The translations under genes and the position numbers were made by a program. A stretch of 64,000 bases of DNA, taken from contig JAFLDL010000007.1 in NCBI GenBank assembly GCA_017302435.1, positions 1 to 64,000 of the forward strand, given 5' to 3'. The DNA is from Candidatus Accumulibacter necessarius (GTDB lineage Bacteria > Pseudomonadota > Gammaproteobacteria > Burkholderiales > Rhodocyclaceae). The first letter of the stretch is position 1, and each line of letters begins with the position of its first letter. Positions 17,727-26,996 of the stretch are shown piece by piece. The notes under the pieces are model-generated. The model saw only the letters and a list, made by a program, of their open reading frames with translations, searched no databases and was not told where the DNA came from.

Positions 17727-18314
17727 ATGCGGCAAGCAGAAGTTTCCAGGAATACCCTCGAAACCCGGATCACCGTACGGCTGAATCTCGACGGCAGCGG
17801 CAAGGGTAGATTTGCCACCGGCGTCCCCTTTCTCGATCACATGCTTGAGCAGATTGCCCGCCACGGCCTGATCGACCTCGAGATTGAAGCCAGCGGCGAC
17901 CTGCACATCGACGCGCATCACACGGTCGAGGATATCGGTATCACGCTCGGCCAGGCACTGGCCAGGGCTCTCGGTGAGAAGAAGGGACTGCGCCGCTATG
18001 GGCACGCGTACGTGCCACTTGACGAGGCGCTGTCGCGAGTCGTGGTCGATCTCTCCGGGCGACCGGGTCTCGAGTTTCATGTCGAATTCAGCCGCGCAAT
18101 GATTGGCGAATTCGATGTCGATCTCGTACACGAGTTCTTCCAGGGCCTGGCAAACCACGCGCTGCTGACTCTGCACGTCGACAATCTGCGCGGCGTTAAC
18201 GCCCACCATCAGGCTGAGACGGTGTTCAAGGCCTTTGGTCGGGCGTTGCGCATGGCCGTCGAAGAGGACCCCCGCGCCGGTGGCAGCATCCCATCGACCA
18301 AGGGTTCACTTTGA
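17727..18314 (+). CDS. hisB: imidazoleglycerol-phosphate dehydratase
   Basis: A 195-residue monofunctional HisB. It dehydrates imidazole-glycerol phosphate to imidazole-acetol phosphate using two Mn ions. The two repeated metal motifs are visible: HHTVEDIGI near residue 65 and [15 protein letters not shown] near residue 165, plus the [11 protein letters not shown] block. The start at 17727 ([13 protein letters not shown]) matches the usual family N terminus; the upstream open frame to 17574 would add a meaningless extension. There is no histidinol-phosphatase domain. Its stop overlaps the hisH start (TGATG). Confidence 0.96.
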   Translation: MRQAEVSRNTLETRITVRLNLDGSGKGRFATGVPFLDHMLEQIARHGLIDLEIEASGDLHIDAHHTVEDIGITLGQALARALGEKKGLRRYGHAYVPLDEALSRVVVDLSGRPGLEFHVEFSRAMIGEFDVDLVHEFFQGLANHALLTLHVDNLRGVNAHHQAETVFKAFGRALRMAVEEDPRAGGSIPSTKGSL

Positions 18315-18973
18315 TGCCCGAGACCAGCACGCCGCGAGGCAAGATCGTCGTGATCGATTACGGCATGGGTAATCTGCGGTCGGTCTGGCAGGCACTGGTA
18401 CGCGTCGCGGATGGCCGTGAAGTCGTCGTCTCGGCCGACCCGGCAGTGGTCAACGCCGCCGAGCGCGTGGTCTTTCCCGGACAGGGAGCAATGCCCGACT
18501 GCATGCGCGAAATCGAGGCGCGCGGCTTGCGGACAGCAGTACTTGACGCCGGCCGCAACAAACCCTTTCTCGGCATTTGTATCGGCCAGCAGATGCTCCT
18601 GGAGCACAGCGAGGAAGGTGACGTGCCGGGGCTCGGCGTCATCGGGGGTACTGTCCGCCGATTTCCCGCCGCGCGGATGTTGGACGCCACCGGCAAGCGG
18701 CTCAAGGTACCCCACATGGGCTGGAACCAGGTGCAGCAGACCAGGGCGCACCCCCTGTGGAAGAACATTACCAATGGCGCGCGCTTCTACTTCGTGCACA
18801 GCTATTTCGTCGACCCGACTGATCAGGAATATGTTGTCGGAACGACTGATTACGGCCTGCTCTTTACCAGTGCAGTGGCACGGGATAATATCTTCGCCAT
18901 TCAGTGTCACCCGGAAAAGAGTGCCACGGCGGGACTCGTCATGCTGGCCAACTTCGTCGCCTGGAAGCCCTGA
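18314..18973 (+). CDS. hisH: imidazole glycerol phosphate synthase, glutaminase subunit
   Basis: A 219-residue class I glutamine amidotransferase. The nucleophile is Cys89 in LGICIGQQM; the His-Glu pair is in QCHPEKS near the C terminus. The oxyanion segment is [10 protein letters not shown]. It releases ammonia from glutamine and passes it to HisF for imidazole ring closure. The ATG overlaps the hisB stop, so translation is probably coupled. It is followed after 50 bases by hisA. Confidence 0.95.
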   Translation: MPETSTPRGKIVVIDYGMGNLRSVWQALVRVADGREVVVSADPAVVNAAERVVFPGQGAMPDCMREIEARGLRTAVLDAGRNKPFLGICIGQQMLLEHSEEGDVPGLGVIGGTVRRFPAARMLDATGKRLKVPHMGWNQVQQTRAHPLWKNITNGARFYFVHSYFVDPTDQEYVVGTTDYGLLFTSAVARDNIFAIQCHPEKSATAGLVMLANFVAWKP

Positions 18974-19023
18974 CCAACCGGCGGTGTTCTACTTGTCTCA
19001 ACCCATTATCTTCTGCCTTCAAC

Positions 19024-19767
19024 ATGCTGATCATTCCCGCGATTGACCTGAAAGACGGACAGTGTGTCCGCCTCAAACAGGGGCTGATGGACCAGGTAAC
19101 CGTCTTCTCAAATTCGCCCGGCGAGCAGGCTCGCCACTGGCTGGCAGAAGGGGCGCGGCGCCTGCATGTGGTCGATCTCGACGGCGCTTTTGCCGGCAAG
19201 CCGAAAAACGAGCGGGCCATCAAGCAGATCGTGCAGGCGGTGGGCGACGATATTCCCGTGCAACTCGGCGGTGGTATCCGTGATCTGGACACCATCGAAC
19301 GCTGCCTTGACGACGGCGTTAGTTATGTGATCATCGGTACTGCCGCGGTCAAGAATCCTGGTTTCCTGCACGACGCCTGCGGCGCCTTTCCTGGCCACAT
19401 CATCGTCGGTCTCGACGCCAGGGAGGGCAGGGTTGCCGTTGATGGCTGGTCGAAAATGACCGGCCACGATGTCATCGATCTGGCCAGAAAATACGAGGAC
19501 TACGGCGTCGAGGCCATCATCTATACCGATATCGGCCGTGACGGCATGCTCTCGGGGATCAATGTCGAGGCCACGGTGAAACTTGCCCAGGCGCTCCTGA
19601 TTCCGGTGATCGCCAGTGGCGGCCTGTCGAGCTTTGACGACATCCAGCGGCTTTGCGCTGTCGAACAGGAAGGCATCAGCGCTGCCATCGCTGGTCGCGC
19701 GATCTACGATGGTTCACTCGACTTTGCTGCGGCACAGGCAGAGGCCGACCGCGGGACAAATCCGTGA
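19024..19767 (+). CDS. hisA: phosphoribosylformimino-5-aminoimidazole carboxamide ribotide isomerase
   Basis: A 247-residue half-barrel-duplicated TIM barrel that catalyses the Amadori isomerisation of ProFAR to PRFAR in histidine synthesis. Landmarks are [14 protein letters not shown] (catalytic Asp near residue 8), VQLGGGIRD, the second catalytic Asp in [10 protein letters not shown] and the phosphate-binding VIASGGLSS. The start at 19024 ([10 protein letters not shown]) matches family N termini. It lies between hisH and hisF in one direction. Confidence 0.96.
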   Translation: MLIIPAIDLKDGQCVRLKQGLMDQVTVFSNSPGEQARHWLAEGARRLHVVDLDGAFAGKPKNERAIKQIVQAVGDDIPVQLGGGIRDLDTIERCLDDGVSYVIIGTAAVKNPGFLHDACGAFPGHIIVGLDAREGRVAVDGWSKMTGHDVIDLARKYEDYGVEAIIYTDIGRDGMLSGINVEATVKLAQALLIPVIASGGLSSFDDIQRLCAVEQEGISAAIAGRAIYDGSLDFAAAQAEADRGTNP

Positions 19768-19807
19768 TCCGCCCGGCCCGCGGGCAGATACAGCGCGGTC
19801 GCTGACC

Positions 19808-20569
19808 TTGGGCCTCGCCAAGCGTGTCATCCCCTGCCTTGACGTGACTGCTGGTCGCGTCGTCAAGGGCACCAATTTCGTTGACTTGCGTGACGCCGGC
19901 GACCCGGTCGAAATTGCTCGCCGCTACGACGAGCAAGGTGCCGACGAGGTCACTTTTCTCGACATCACAGCCTCATCGGACGAGCGTGATATCATTTTGC
20001 ACATCGTCGAGGCCTGCGCGGCGCAGGTGTTCATCCCGCTGACCGTTGGCGGCGGCGTGCGCTCGGTGGCCGATGTGCGCCGCCTGCTGAATGCCGGCGC
20101 CGACAAAGTCAGCATGAACACCGCGGCCGTCGAGAATCCAGATCTCGTCGCTGAGGCGTCGTCCAGGGTGGGCAACCAGTGCATTGTGGTCGCCATCGAC
20201 GCGAAGCAAGCGGCACCAGGCGTGTGGCAGGTATTCACCCACGGCGGGCGCAGGAACACCGGCATCGACGCCGTCGCCTGGGCACGCCGCGTACAGGCGC
20301 TCGGTGCGGGTGAAATCCTGCTTACCAGCATGGATCGCGACGGCACCCGGAACGGCTTCGATCTGTCGCTGACGCGTGCAGTTTCCGACGCCGTCGACAT
20401 CCCGGTGATTGCCAGCGGTGGCGTCGGCAACCTCCAACATCTGGCAGATGGTGTTTCGGAAGGCCATGCCGACGCCGTGCTGGCGGCAAGCATTTTCCAC
20501 TTTGGCGAGTATACGGTGCGTCAAGCCAAGGAGTACCTGCGAGAGCGGGGCATCGAGGTGCGCCTGTGA
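19808..20569 (+). CDS. hisF: imidazole glycerol phosphate synthase, cyclase subunit
   Basis: A 253-residue TIM barrel, cyclase partner of HisH. It makes imidazole-glycerol phosphate and AICAR from PRFAR and channelled ammonia. Catalytic Asp residues lie in [14 protein letters not shown] and in [12 protein letters not shown]; phosphate sites are LTVGGGVRS and VIASGGVGN. No ATG or GTG occurs at the right place; the protein must begin at the TTG at 19808 to give the usual [13 protein letters not shown] terminus. The 3' end overlaps hisI by 4 bases (GTGA). Confidence 0.95.
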   Translation: MGLAKRVIPCLDVTAGRVVKGTNFVDLRDAGDPVEIARRYDEQGADEVTFLDITASSDERDIILHIVEACAAQVFIPLTVGGGVRSVADVRRLLNAGADKVSMNTAAVENPDLVAEASSRVGNQCIVVAIDAKQAAPGVWQVFTHGGRRNTGIDAVAWARRVQALGAGEILLTSMDRDGTRNGFDLSLTRAVSDAVDIPVIASGGVGNLQHLADGVSEGHADAVLAASIFHFGEYTVRQAKEYLRERGIEVRL

Positions 20570-20970
20570 GCGATCTCAACCCCGACCAGCAGTGGCTCGA
20601 CGCCCTGAAATGGGACGCACAGGGTATGATTCCGGTCGTTGCCCAGGACGCAACCAGCGGGCGCGTCCTGATGTTTGCCTTCATGAACCGGCAATCATTG
20701 CAGGCGACGGTTGACGGTGGTACCGCGGTATACTGGTCGCGTTCACGTCAGCGCCTGTGGCGCAAGGGTGAAGAGTCCGGTCACGCGCAACGGGTGCATT
20801 CGATTCGCGCCGACTGTGACGGCGATGTGCTGCTGCTGTCGATCGACCAGGACGGCGGCATCGCCTGCCATACCGGCCGCGAGAGCTGCTTCTTTTATCA
20901 ACTGCAGGGGGAGGTCTGGGTTGCGGTGGACCCGGTGCTCAAGGACCCCAGGGATATCTACGGCAAATGA
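20566..20970 (+). CDS. hisI: phosphoribosyl-AMP cyclohydrolase
   Basis: A 134-residue monofunctional PR-AMP cyclohydrolase that opens the adenine ring in the third step of histidine synthesis. The zinc- and magnesium-binding landmarks are present: [38 protein letters not shown] and [10 protein letters not shown] with the metal-binding cysteines and His. Translation starts at a GTG that overlaps the hisF stop. The pyrophosphohydrolase step is encoded separately by the next gene, as is usual in betaproteobacteria. Confidence 0.96.
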   Translation: MSDLNPDQQWLDALKWDAQGMIPVVAQDATSGRVLMFAFMNRQSLQATVDGGTAVYWSRSRQRLWRKGEESGHAQRVHSIRADCDGDVLLLSIDQDGGIACHTGRESCFFYQLQGEVWVAVDPVLKDPRDIYGK

Positions 20971-21287
20971 ACATGGACATGCTGCACCGGATCTCGGACA
21001 CTCTGCTTGAGCGCCGCAAGGCCGACCCGGAAACTTCCTACACGGCGCAGTTGATGGCCAAGGGGCCGGACGCGATCCTGAAGAAGATTGGCGAGGAAAC
21101 TGCCGAGCTGATCATGGCCGGAAAGGAAGGCAACCGCCTGCATGTGGTCTGGGAATCCGCCGATGTCCTCTATCACACGATGGTGCTGCTCGCCTTCTAC
21201 GGTCTGTCGATCGAGGACGTACTGCAGGAAATGCGGCGGCGCGAAGGCATCTCGGGAATCGACGAGAAGAAGTCACGGAAGACTTGA
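20967..21287 (+). CDS. hisE: phosphoribosyl-ATP pyrophosphohydrolase
   Basis: A 106-residue all-alpha NTP pyrophosphohydrolase of the MazG-like fold that converts PR-ATP to PR-AMP in histidine synthesis. The metal-binding acidic motif [15 protein letters not shown] and the later [13 protein letters not shown] are typical. The ATG overlaps the hisI stop (ATGA). Only three bases separate its stop from the HIT gene, so hisE, hit and probably tatABC continue the same transcript. Confidence 0.95.
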   Translation: MNMDMLHRISDTLLERRKADPETSYTAQLMAKGPDAILKKIGEETAELIMAGKEGNRLHVVWESADVLYHTMVLLAFYGLSIEDVLQEMRRREGISGIDEKKSRKT

Positions 21288-21290
21288 AAC

Positions 21291-21641
21291 ATGGAGAACT
21301 GTCTGTTCTGCAAGATCGTGGCTGGCCTGATTCCGGCGCGCAAGGTCTATGAAGACGACGAGATACTGGCGTTCCACGACATCCACCCGGCTCGTCCGGT
21401 ACACTTGCTGGTCATCCCGAAGCGTCACATCACCTCCCTGGCAACGGCCACCGAGGCCGATGCGCCGGTTCTCGGCAGGATTCTTGCCATTGCCAACCGC
21501 CTCGCCACGGAGCAAGGTAGCCCGGACGGTTTCCGACTGATCATCAATACCGGACCTATCGGCCATCAGGAAGTGCAGCACCTGCACGCGCACATCGTCG
21601 GCGGACCTGAACCGGTCGGGCCAATGCTCAAGCGAGTCTGA
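21291..21641 (+). CDS. HIT family nucleotide hydrolase (HinT-like)
   Basis: A 116-residue histidine-triad protein with the catalytic HLHAHIVGG (H-x-H-x-H) near residue 98, and the N-terminal CLFCKIVAGLIPARKVYED block typical of HinT/PKCI proteins. HinT enzymes hydrolyse adenosine phosphoramidates and acyl-adenylates. Its place between hisE and tatA is conserved in many betaproteobacteria. Cytoplasmic; no oddities. Confidence 0.93.
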   Translation: MENCLFCKIVAGLIPARKVYEDDEILAFHDIHPARPVHLLVIPKRHITSLATATEADAPVLGRILAIANRLATEQGSPDGFRLIINTGPIGHQEVQHLHAHIVGGPEPVGPMLKRV

Positions 21642-21723
21642 AGGCTGCTACCGGCCGATGGTCTGCGCAGGGCCGACCTTGCGCCGGGCATGGCATCGCA
21701 TTTCATCTTAATGGAGGCCTGAC

Positions 21724-21969
21724 ATGGGTTCTTTCAGCATCTGGCACTGGTTGATCGTTCTGATCATCGTCCTGTTGATTTTTGGCACGAAGAAGCTGCG
21801 CAACCTCGGTTCGGATCTTGGTGGCGCGGTCAAGGGCTTCAAGGACGGCATCAAGGATGCGGCGACCGACGACAAACCGGTTGAGACGACTCATCCTTCG
21901 CAACCGCCACCACAGGTCACTACTGGTCAGACCATCGAGGGCGAGATCAGGGAGAAAACCAGGAGCTAG
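21724..21969 (+). CDS. tatA: Sec-independent translocase subunit TatA
   Basis: An 81-residue TatA: one N-terminal membrane helix ([19 protein letters not shown]), a hinge, an amphipathic helix with the [20 protein letters not shown] block, and a polar tail. TatA oligomers form the passage for folded proteins with twin-arginine signals. A GGAGG lies close upstream of the ATG. It is the first of three tat genes in line. Confidence 0.95.
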   Translation: MGSFSIWHWLIVLIIVLLIFGTKKLRNLGSDLGGAVKGFKDGIKDAATDDKPVETTHPSQPPPQVTTGQTIEGEIREKTRS

Positions 21970-22091
21970 GCAAAGCGCAGGTGGCATTTCAGCGATCGCC
22001 AAAGCCATGACAAGCAGTGGGCACCTCATGGCTTTCCAGCCAGCGGCCGCTCACCGTTTGTCCACCGCTTTCGCCAGACAGGTGACCGTCA

Positions 22092-22511
22092 ATGTTTGAT
22101 ATCGGCTTTTCCGAAATGATGCTTATCGCCATCGTCGCCCTGGTGGTAATCGGCCCCGAACGCCTGCCGAAGGTGGCGCGCACCGCCGGGCATTTGCTTG
22201 GGCGTCTGCAGCGTTACGTCAGCGACGTGAAGTCCGATATCAACCGCGAAATGCAGCTCGAAGAGTTGAAGAAATTGCAGAGCGAGATCCAGGAGTCTGC
22301 GCGCAGCGTCGAGCAGAGCCTGACGACGGATCTTCAGGCTGCGCGGCGCGCCCTCGACCAGACGGCGGAAGCGGTCAACGGCGATCTGACGACGCCGGCG
22401 GCGCTCGCGCAAACACCGATGGCCACGGCACAACCGGCTGCCTCTGTAGATACTCTGACAGCCGCAGCGAGCAATCGGGTCACGTCGACCGACGCCGGCA
22501 AGCCGGGATGA
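22092..22511 (+). CDS. tatB: Sec-independent translocase subunit TatB
   Basis: A 139-residue TatB. The N terminus MFDIGFSEMMLIAIVALVVI includes the Glu characteristic of TatB in its membrane helix, followed by GPERLPKVARTAG and a long amphipathic helix (about residues 25-75) and an Ala/Thr-rich tail. TatB forms the signal-peptide receptor with TatC. It is spaced 122 bases from tatA and 16 bases from tatC. Confidence 0.95.
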   Translation: MFDIGFSEMMLIAIVALVVIGPERLPKVARTAGHLLGRLQRYVSDVKSDINREMQLEELKKLQSEIQESARSVEQSLTTDLQAARRALDQTAEAVNGDLTTPAALAQTPMATAQPAASVDTLTAAASNRVTSTDAGKPG

Positions 22512-22527
22512 ACTTCCTGATTTCGCG

Positions 22528-23391
22528 ATGAGCCCGCCAGAAGATTCCTTCCTCTCGCACCTGGTGGAGTTGCGTGACCGCCTGATCAGGGCGCTGGTTG
22601 CGACGGGCCTCGTCTTCGTCTGTCTGTTCCCCTGGGCAAAGGAACTTTACGCGCTATTGGCGCAGCCCTTGCTGGCCACGTTGCCGCAAGGCGGGCAAAT
22701 GATCGCGACCGATGTGGTCGGAGTCTTTCTGGTGCCAATGAAGGTGGCGCTGATGGTGGCCTTCCTCATTGCCCTGCCCTATGTGCTCTATCAGGTCTGG
22801 GCTTTTGTCGCGCCTGGCCTTTATGCCCATGAAAAGCGTCTGGCACTGCCGCTGGTGGCGGCGAGCGTGCTGCTGTTCTTCATCGGCATGGCTTTCGCGT
22901 ATTTTCTGGTCTTTCCGACTGTCTTCGGTTTCATGGCCACCGTGGCTCCCGCGGGCGTGGCCTGGATGACCGACATCGAGAAATACCTCTCCTTCGTGCT
23001 CACGACTTTCATCGCCTTCGGGGTAACCTTCGAGGTGCCAGTAGTGGTGCTCGTTCTGGTCTACGCTGGAATCGTTGACCTAGCGAGGCTGAGGGAATGG
23101 CGGCCGTATGTGATCGTCGGCGCTTTCGTCGTCGCCGCGGTGTTTACGCCGCCCGACGTGATTTCGCAGTTGATGATGGCCATTCCGCTGTGCCTGCTTT
23201 TCGAGCTGGGGCTGTTTCTCGCGCGTTTCGTCGGCCGGCGCTCAGCGCGCCCTGCCCCGAGTGATCAGCCGCTTGCGGAAACGTCGCTCAACGCGACCAC
23301 CGAGTGGACGCCCCTGTCGACCGAGGAGATGGATACGGCAATCAAGGGGCTTGGCGGCGAGCAGGAGTCTGACCGCAAGCCGGATGCCTGA
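22528..23391 (+). CDS. tatC: Sec-independent translocase subunit TatC
   Basis: A 287-residue inner-membrane protein with six predicted membrane segments. The N-terminal FLSHLVELRDRLIRAL is the conserved twin-arginine receptor region, and the first periplasmic loop and the FxxY/F-x-E blocks (VTFEVPVVVLVLV) are present. It recognises Tat signal peptides together with TatB. The C-terminal ~40 residues are polar and variable. The next gene is convergent. Confidence 0.96.
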   Translation: MSPPEDSFLSHLVELRDRLIRALVATGLVFVCLFPWAKELYALLAQPLLATLPQGGQMIATDVVGVFLVPMKVALMVAFLIALPYVLYQVWAFVAPGLYAHEKRLALPLVAASVLLFFIGMAFAYFLVFPTVFGFMATVAPAGVAWMTDIEKYLSFVLTTFIAFGVTFEVPVVVLVLVYAGIVDLARLREWRPYVIVGAFVVAAVFTPPDVISQLMMAIPLCLLFELGLFLARFVGRRSARPAPSDQPLAETSLNATTEWTPLSTEEMDTAIKGLGGEQESDRKPDA

Positions 23392-23405
23392 TCGGCCGGA
23401 CAAGC

Positions 23406-24212
23406 TCAGGAAGGCGATATCTCGGGCGCGGCAATGGTGATCTGATGCCTGACCGGCGCACCTTCTTCGAATAGCCACAGACTCCCGTTCGGCATCGTCG
23501 TCCAGCACTCGTTGTCGGTCAGTGGCACGGTGGCAATGACTGCGACGCGATCTTCCGGTGTCGTCACCGTACTGAAATCAATGCTCAGATCCTGGTCGCG
23601 CAGGTGCGCAACGGCAAAGGGCGCCTGGCGAATGATGTAGCTGAGTTGGGTGGAACAGTGGGCAAACAGGCAGTCACCGTTCGACAGCAGGTAGTTGCAT
23701 GCGCCGCGAACGGCGAGATCGAGGGTCAGTTGATGCAGTGCGTCGAACAGGTTCGTCTGACTCGGGGCCCGACTGCCAAAGCGCTGACGCAGGTTCTGCA
23801 ACAGCCAGCAAAATGCGCGCTCGCTGTCAGTCTGGCCAACCGGGGTGAAACTGCCGTCAAGTGGCGGCAGAAAATCAGTCAGGTTGCCGTTGTGGGCGAA
23901 GATCCAGTAGCGTCCCCACAGTTCACGCTGAAAAGGGTGGGTGTTCTCGAGAGCAACCGCCCCCTGGGTCGCCTTGCGGATGTGGGCAATCACGTTTCTT
24001 GAATGGATTGGATAGCTGCGTACCAGTTCGGCGACCGGAGAAACGCAGGACGGTTGCGGGTCGAGGAATACCCGTGTGCCGCGACCTTCGAAGAACGCGA
24101 TCCCCCAGCCGTCTGCATGGACGTCGGTTGCACCACCGCGCGCCTGAAACCCGGCAAAGGAAAAGCAGATGTCGGTCGGGACATTACAGTTCATGGCCAG
24201 CAACTGGCACAT
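23406..24212 (-). CDS. class II glutamine amidotransferase (YafJ-like)
   Basis: A 268-residue Ntn-type glutaminase domain without a synthase domain. The mature nucleophile would be Cys2 (MCQLLAMNCNVPTD). Other landmarks are GGATDVHADGWGIAF, HIRKATQG and WIFAHNGNL. Stand-alone YafJ-like proteins have been linked to gamma-glutamyl or amide hydrolysis, but the acceptor is unknown. It ends near the tatC stop (convergent) and lies 17 bases downstream of the protease gene on the same strand. Confidence 0.9.
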   Translation of the reverse strand: MCQLLAMNCNVPTDICFSFAGFQARGGATDVHADGWGIAFFEGRGTRVFLDPQPSCVSPVAELVRSYPIHSRNVIAHIRKATQGAVALENTHPFQRELWGRYWIFAHNGNLTDFLPPLDGSFTPVGQTDSERAFCWLLQNLRQRFGSRAPSQTNLFDALHQLTLDLAVRGACNYLLSNGDCLFAHCSTQLSYIIRQAPFAVAHLRDQDLSIDFSTVTTPEDRVAVIATVPLTDNECWTTMPNGSLWLFEEGAPVRHQITIAAPEISPS

Positions 24213-24228
24213 CTCTTTACTCCGACGA

Positions 24229-25401
24229 CTAGCGCTCGCGGCGCTGCGGCGCCCGCTTGCCGATCTTGACGTTGGTGTCTAGCGCGCTGTTCTGGCGACG
24301 CAACCTGAAGGCAACGGTGTCACCGGGCTTCTGACTGGCGATCAGGTCGAGCATGTCCTGGGGATTCTTCACCGGCCGGCCAGCGACCGCCAGCAGGATG
24401 TCGCCCGGTTTGATCCCGCCCGCATCCGCCGGGCTGCCGCGCAGTACGCCGGCAATCAAGGCGCCGCTGGTGTCCGGCAGGCCAAAGGATTCGGCCAGGT
24501 CGATGGTGATTTCCTGCGCCTCGACGCCTATCCAGCCCCGCGTCACGCTGCCGGTCTGAATGATCTGCTCCATGACATCGCGAGCGATCGAGATCGGAAT
24601 CGCAAAGCCAATCCCGAGCGAGCCGCCCGAGCGCGAGTAAATGGCCGTATTGATGCCGATCAGGTTGCCTTGACCGTCGATCAGCGCGCCACCAGAATTG
24701 CCCGGATTGATTGCCGCATCAGTTTGGATGAAGTTCTCGAAAGTATTGATCCCCAGGTGCGACCGCCCCAGCGCGGAGACGATTCCCATGGTCACCGTCT
24801 GGCCAACGCCGAAGGGGTTGCCGATCGCCAGAGTCACGTCACCAACGGCGACATTGTCCATTCTTCCGAGGGTAATCGCGGGCAACAGCAGTTCCTTGCC
24901 TTTCGACTCGGTGATCTGCAGGACGGCGAGATCTGACTCGGGGTCACTGCCAACCACGCGGGCGTCGAGGTTGCGACCGTCGCTGAGGGCGATTTCGATC
25001 TGGTCGGCGGCTTCGACAACATGGAAGTTCGTGAGAACATAGCCGTTCGGACTGACAATGACTCCCGAACCAAGGCCCGACGTCTTCGGACCCTCACCTT
25101 CCGGGCTGTCGCCAAAGAAGTGGCGGAATACCGGGTCGTCGAACAAGGGATTACGCCGCGCCTTGACCTTCTGCGAGGTGAAAATATGCACCACCGAGGG
25201 CAGCGCCTTCCTCGCCGCATCGCGATATGAGTTGGCGGTGGCAGCTGCCGCGGTTGCCGGGGACGACTCCTGCAGGGCGACGACACCGGCGCCAGCGGGT
25301 GCGTGCTTGCCCAGCCACTCCGGCTTGAGCGTGGTCACCACGAAGAGAACGGCAAGACTAACCGTCACCGTTTGTGCAAAAATCAGCCAGAGCCTGCGCA
25401 T
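24229..25401 (-). CDS. DegS/HtrA-type trypsin-like serine protease with one PDZ domain
   Basis: A 390-residue periplasmic protease anchored by an N-terminal membrane helix (about residues 4-24). The trypsin-like domain has His127 (TNFHVVE), Asp157 (ESDLAVL) and Ser236 (NPGNSGGA). A single PDZ domain (about residues 285-375, with the GxSPADAGGIKPGD block) follows. One PDZ and a retained anchor fit DegS/AlgW, which start envelope-stress signalling by cutting an anti-sigma factor; no rseA or rpoE is nearby. Location after tatABC is common in betaproteobacteria. I place the start at the ATG 25401; the frame begins six bases earlier with TTG. Confidence 0.93.
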   Translation of the reverse strand: MRRLWLIFAQTVTVSLAVLFVVTTLKPEWLGKHAPAGAGVVALQESSPATAAAATANSYRDAARKALPSVVHIFTSQKVKARRNPLFDDPVFRHFFGDSPEGEGPKTSGLGSGVIVSPNGYVLTNFHVVEAADQIEIALSDGRNLDARVVGSDPESDLAVLQITESKGKELLLPAITLGRMDNVAVGDVTLAIGNPFGVGQTVTMGIVSALGRSHLGINTFENFIQTDAAINPGNSGGALIDGQGNLIGINTAIYSRSGGSLGIGFAIPISIARDVMEQIIQTGSVTRGWIGVEAQEITIDLAESFGLPDTSGALIAGVLRGSPADAGGIKPGDILLAVAGRPVKNPQDMLDLIASQKPGDTVAFRLRRQNSALDTNVKIGKRAPQRRER

Positions 25402-25425
25402 GGGCAAAGAAAACGGGGCCAGTGA

Positions 25426-26172
25426 ATGAAACGCGAAGAGTTGACACGCTACCTGGACGAGCTACTCGGAGCAGGGCGCTTCCGGGATTATTGCCCAAAC
25501 GGCCTGCAAGTGGAAGGACGCCCGGAGGTGCAACGCCTGGTCGCCGGCGTCACGGCCACCCAGGCCCTGCTCGATGCGGCGCTTGCGCGCTCGGCCGACG
25601 CCGTCCTGGTCCATCACGGCTGGTTCTGGCGCGGCGAGGATGGCCGCGTCACCGGCATCCGCAAAGCGCGCCTGCAAACTCTGCTCAAGCACGACCTCAA
25701 CCTCATTGCCTACCATCTGCCACTCGATAGCCATCCGGAGTTCGGCAACAACGCGCAGCTTGCCAGGCGATTCGGCTGGGTGGCCGACGAGCGATTCGGC
25801 GAGCAGGATGTCGGCTGGCTCGGCTACCTGGAAAGCCCATCCAGCGCTTCGGCCATCGCCGAGCACGTCGGCAACGCGTTGCAGCGCACGCCGCTACTGG
25901 TCGGTAACGGCGAACGCCGGGTGCGCCGCGTCGGATGGTGTTCGGGGGCCGCACAGGGATTGTTCGAACAGGCCATCGCGCTCGGCGTCGATCTCTATCT
26001 CAGTGGCGAGATTTCCGAGCAGACGGTGCATCTCGCACGCGAGTCCGGTGTCGCCTACATTGCCGCCGGGCACCACGCCAGCGAGCGCTACGGCGTGCTG
26101 GCGCTGGCCGAACATCTGGCCGAACGTTTTGGCCTTGACTGTCAATTTGTCGATATCGACAACCCTGTCTGA
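25426..26172 (+). CDS. Nif3-like dinuclear metal centre protein
   Basis: A 248-residue member of the Nif3/YbgI/GTP cyclohydrolase I type 2 family. Metal-binding motifs are visible: VLVHHGWFW (His pair), AYHLPLDSHPEFGNN (His/Asp) and the C-terminal AAGHHASERYGV (His/Glu). The family forms toroidal hexamers with two metal ions; its biological reaction is unsettled. It is divergent from the protease gene, with 24 bases between the two starts, so their promoters must overlap each other's coding ends. Confidence 0.92.
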   Translation: MKREELTRYLDELLGAGRFRDYCPNGLQVEGRPEVQRLVAGVTATQALLDAALARSADAVLVHHGWFWRGEDGRVTGIRKARLQTLLKHDLNLIAYHLPLDSHPEFGNNAQLARRFGWVADERFGEQDVGWLGYLESPSSASAIAEHVGNALQRTPLLVGNGERRVRRVGWCSGAAQGLFEQAIALGVDLYLSGEISEQTVHLARESGVAYIAAGHHASERYGVLALAEHLAERFGLDCQFVDIDNPV

Positions 26173-26191
26173 AGCACACCAAGGAGCCGCA

Positions 26192-26875
26192 ATGGACTAC
26201 GTCTTTCCACCACCACCGCAGGTCAGTGTCCCCGTTGTCGGCGGCAGTGCCTTCTTCCCGGTACGCCGCATCTACTGCGTCGGCCGCAATTACGCCGATC
26301 ATGCCGCCGAAATGGGTGCGGACACCCGCGAACCACCTTTCTTTTTTGGCAAGCCGGCCGATGCGCTGGTCCCCGGTGGGGGCGACGTCCTCTATCCTCT
26401 CGCGACCAGCAATCTGCAGCACGAAGTCGAACTGGTGGTCGCACTGATCGGTGGCGGCGCCGGCGTACCGCCGGCCAAGGCACTCGACTGGGTCTATGGC
26501 TACGCCGTTGGCCTTGACCTGACGAGACGCGACCTCCAGCAACGCGCCAAAGACAAGGGCCACCCCTGGGACATGGGCAAGGGCTTCGATCAGAGCGCGC
26601 CAATCGGCGCGATCCATCCGCTGGCGGCGGTGGGTCATCCGGAGCGCGGCGCGATCTGGCTCAAGGTGAATGGCCAGTTGCGCCAGAATGGCGATCTCGG
26701 GCAGATGTCGTGGAAGGTCGCTGAAGTCATTGCAAACCTGTCGAACTATGTCGCGCTTGCGCCTGGCGACCTGATCTTCACCGGCACCCCCGCTGGCGTC
26801 TCGACGGTGGTGCGTGGCGATATGCTCGAAGCCGCTGTGGAAGGGATCGGTGAGTTGACGGTCAGGCTGGTCTGA
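26192..26875 (+). CDS. fumarylacetoacetate hydrolase family protein
   Basis: A 227-residue FAH-fold enzyme. Visible landmarks: IYCVGRNYADHAAEMG, the metal-binding Glu pair in LQHEVELVVALIG, YAVGLDLTRRDLQ, and the C-terminal GDLIFTGTPAGVS. Members hydrolyse or decarboxylate beta-diketo acids (fumarylpyruvate, acylpyruvates, oxaloacetate); this short form resembles fumarylpyruvate hydrolase/acylpyruvase. The ATG at 26192 has AAGGAG just upstream. It lies 19 bases after nif3 and is probably cotranscribed. Confidence 0.92.
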   Translation: MDYVFPPPPQVSVPVVGGSAFFPVRRIYCVGRNYADHAAEMGADTREPPFFFGKPADALVPGGGDVLYPLATSNLQHEVELVVALIGGGAGVPPAKALDWVYGYAVGLDLTRRDLQQRAKDKGHPWDMGKGFDQSAPIGAIHPLAAVGHPERGAIWLKVNGQLRQNGDLGQMSWKVAEVIANLSNYVALAPGDLIFTGTPAGVSTVVRGDMLEAAVEGIGELTVRLV

Positions 26876-26996
26876 AATTGTGGAACCTGTCTCCACCCTC
26901 GGCGCGCTGATTGCGCCCGCGGACAAGCGCTCACCGTTGCGCATGAGCATCGATTCCCGGGTCGCTGACGCGACTCTCACTCTGAAGGAGCCGGCA

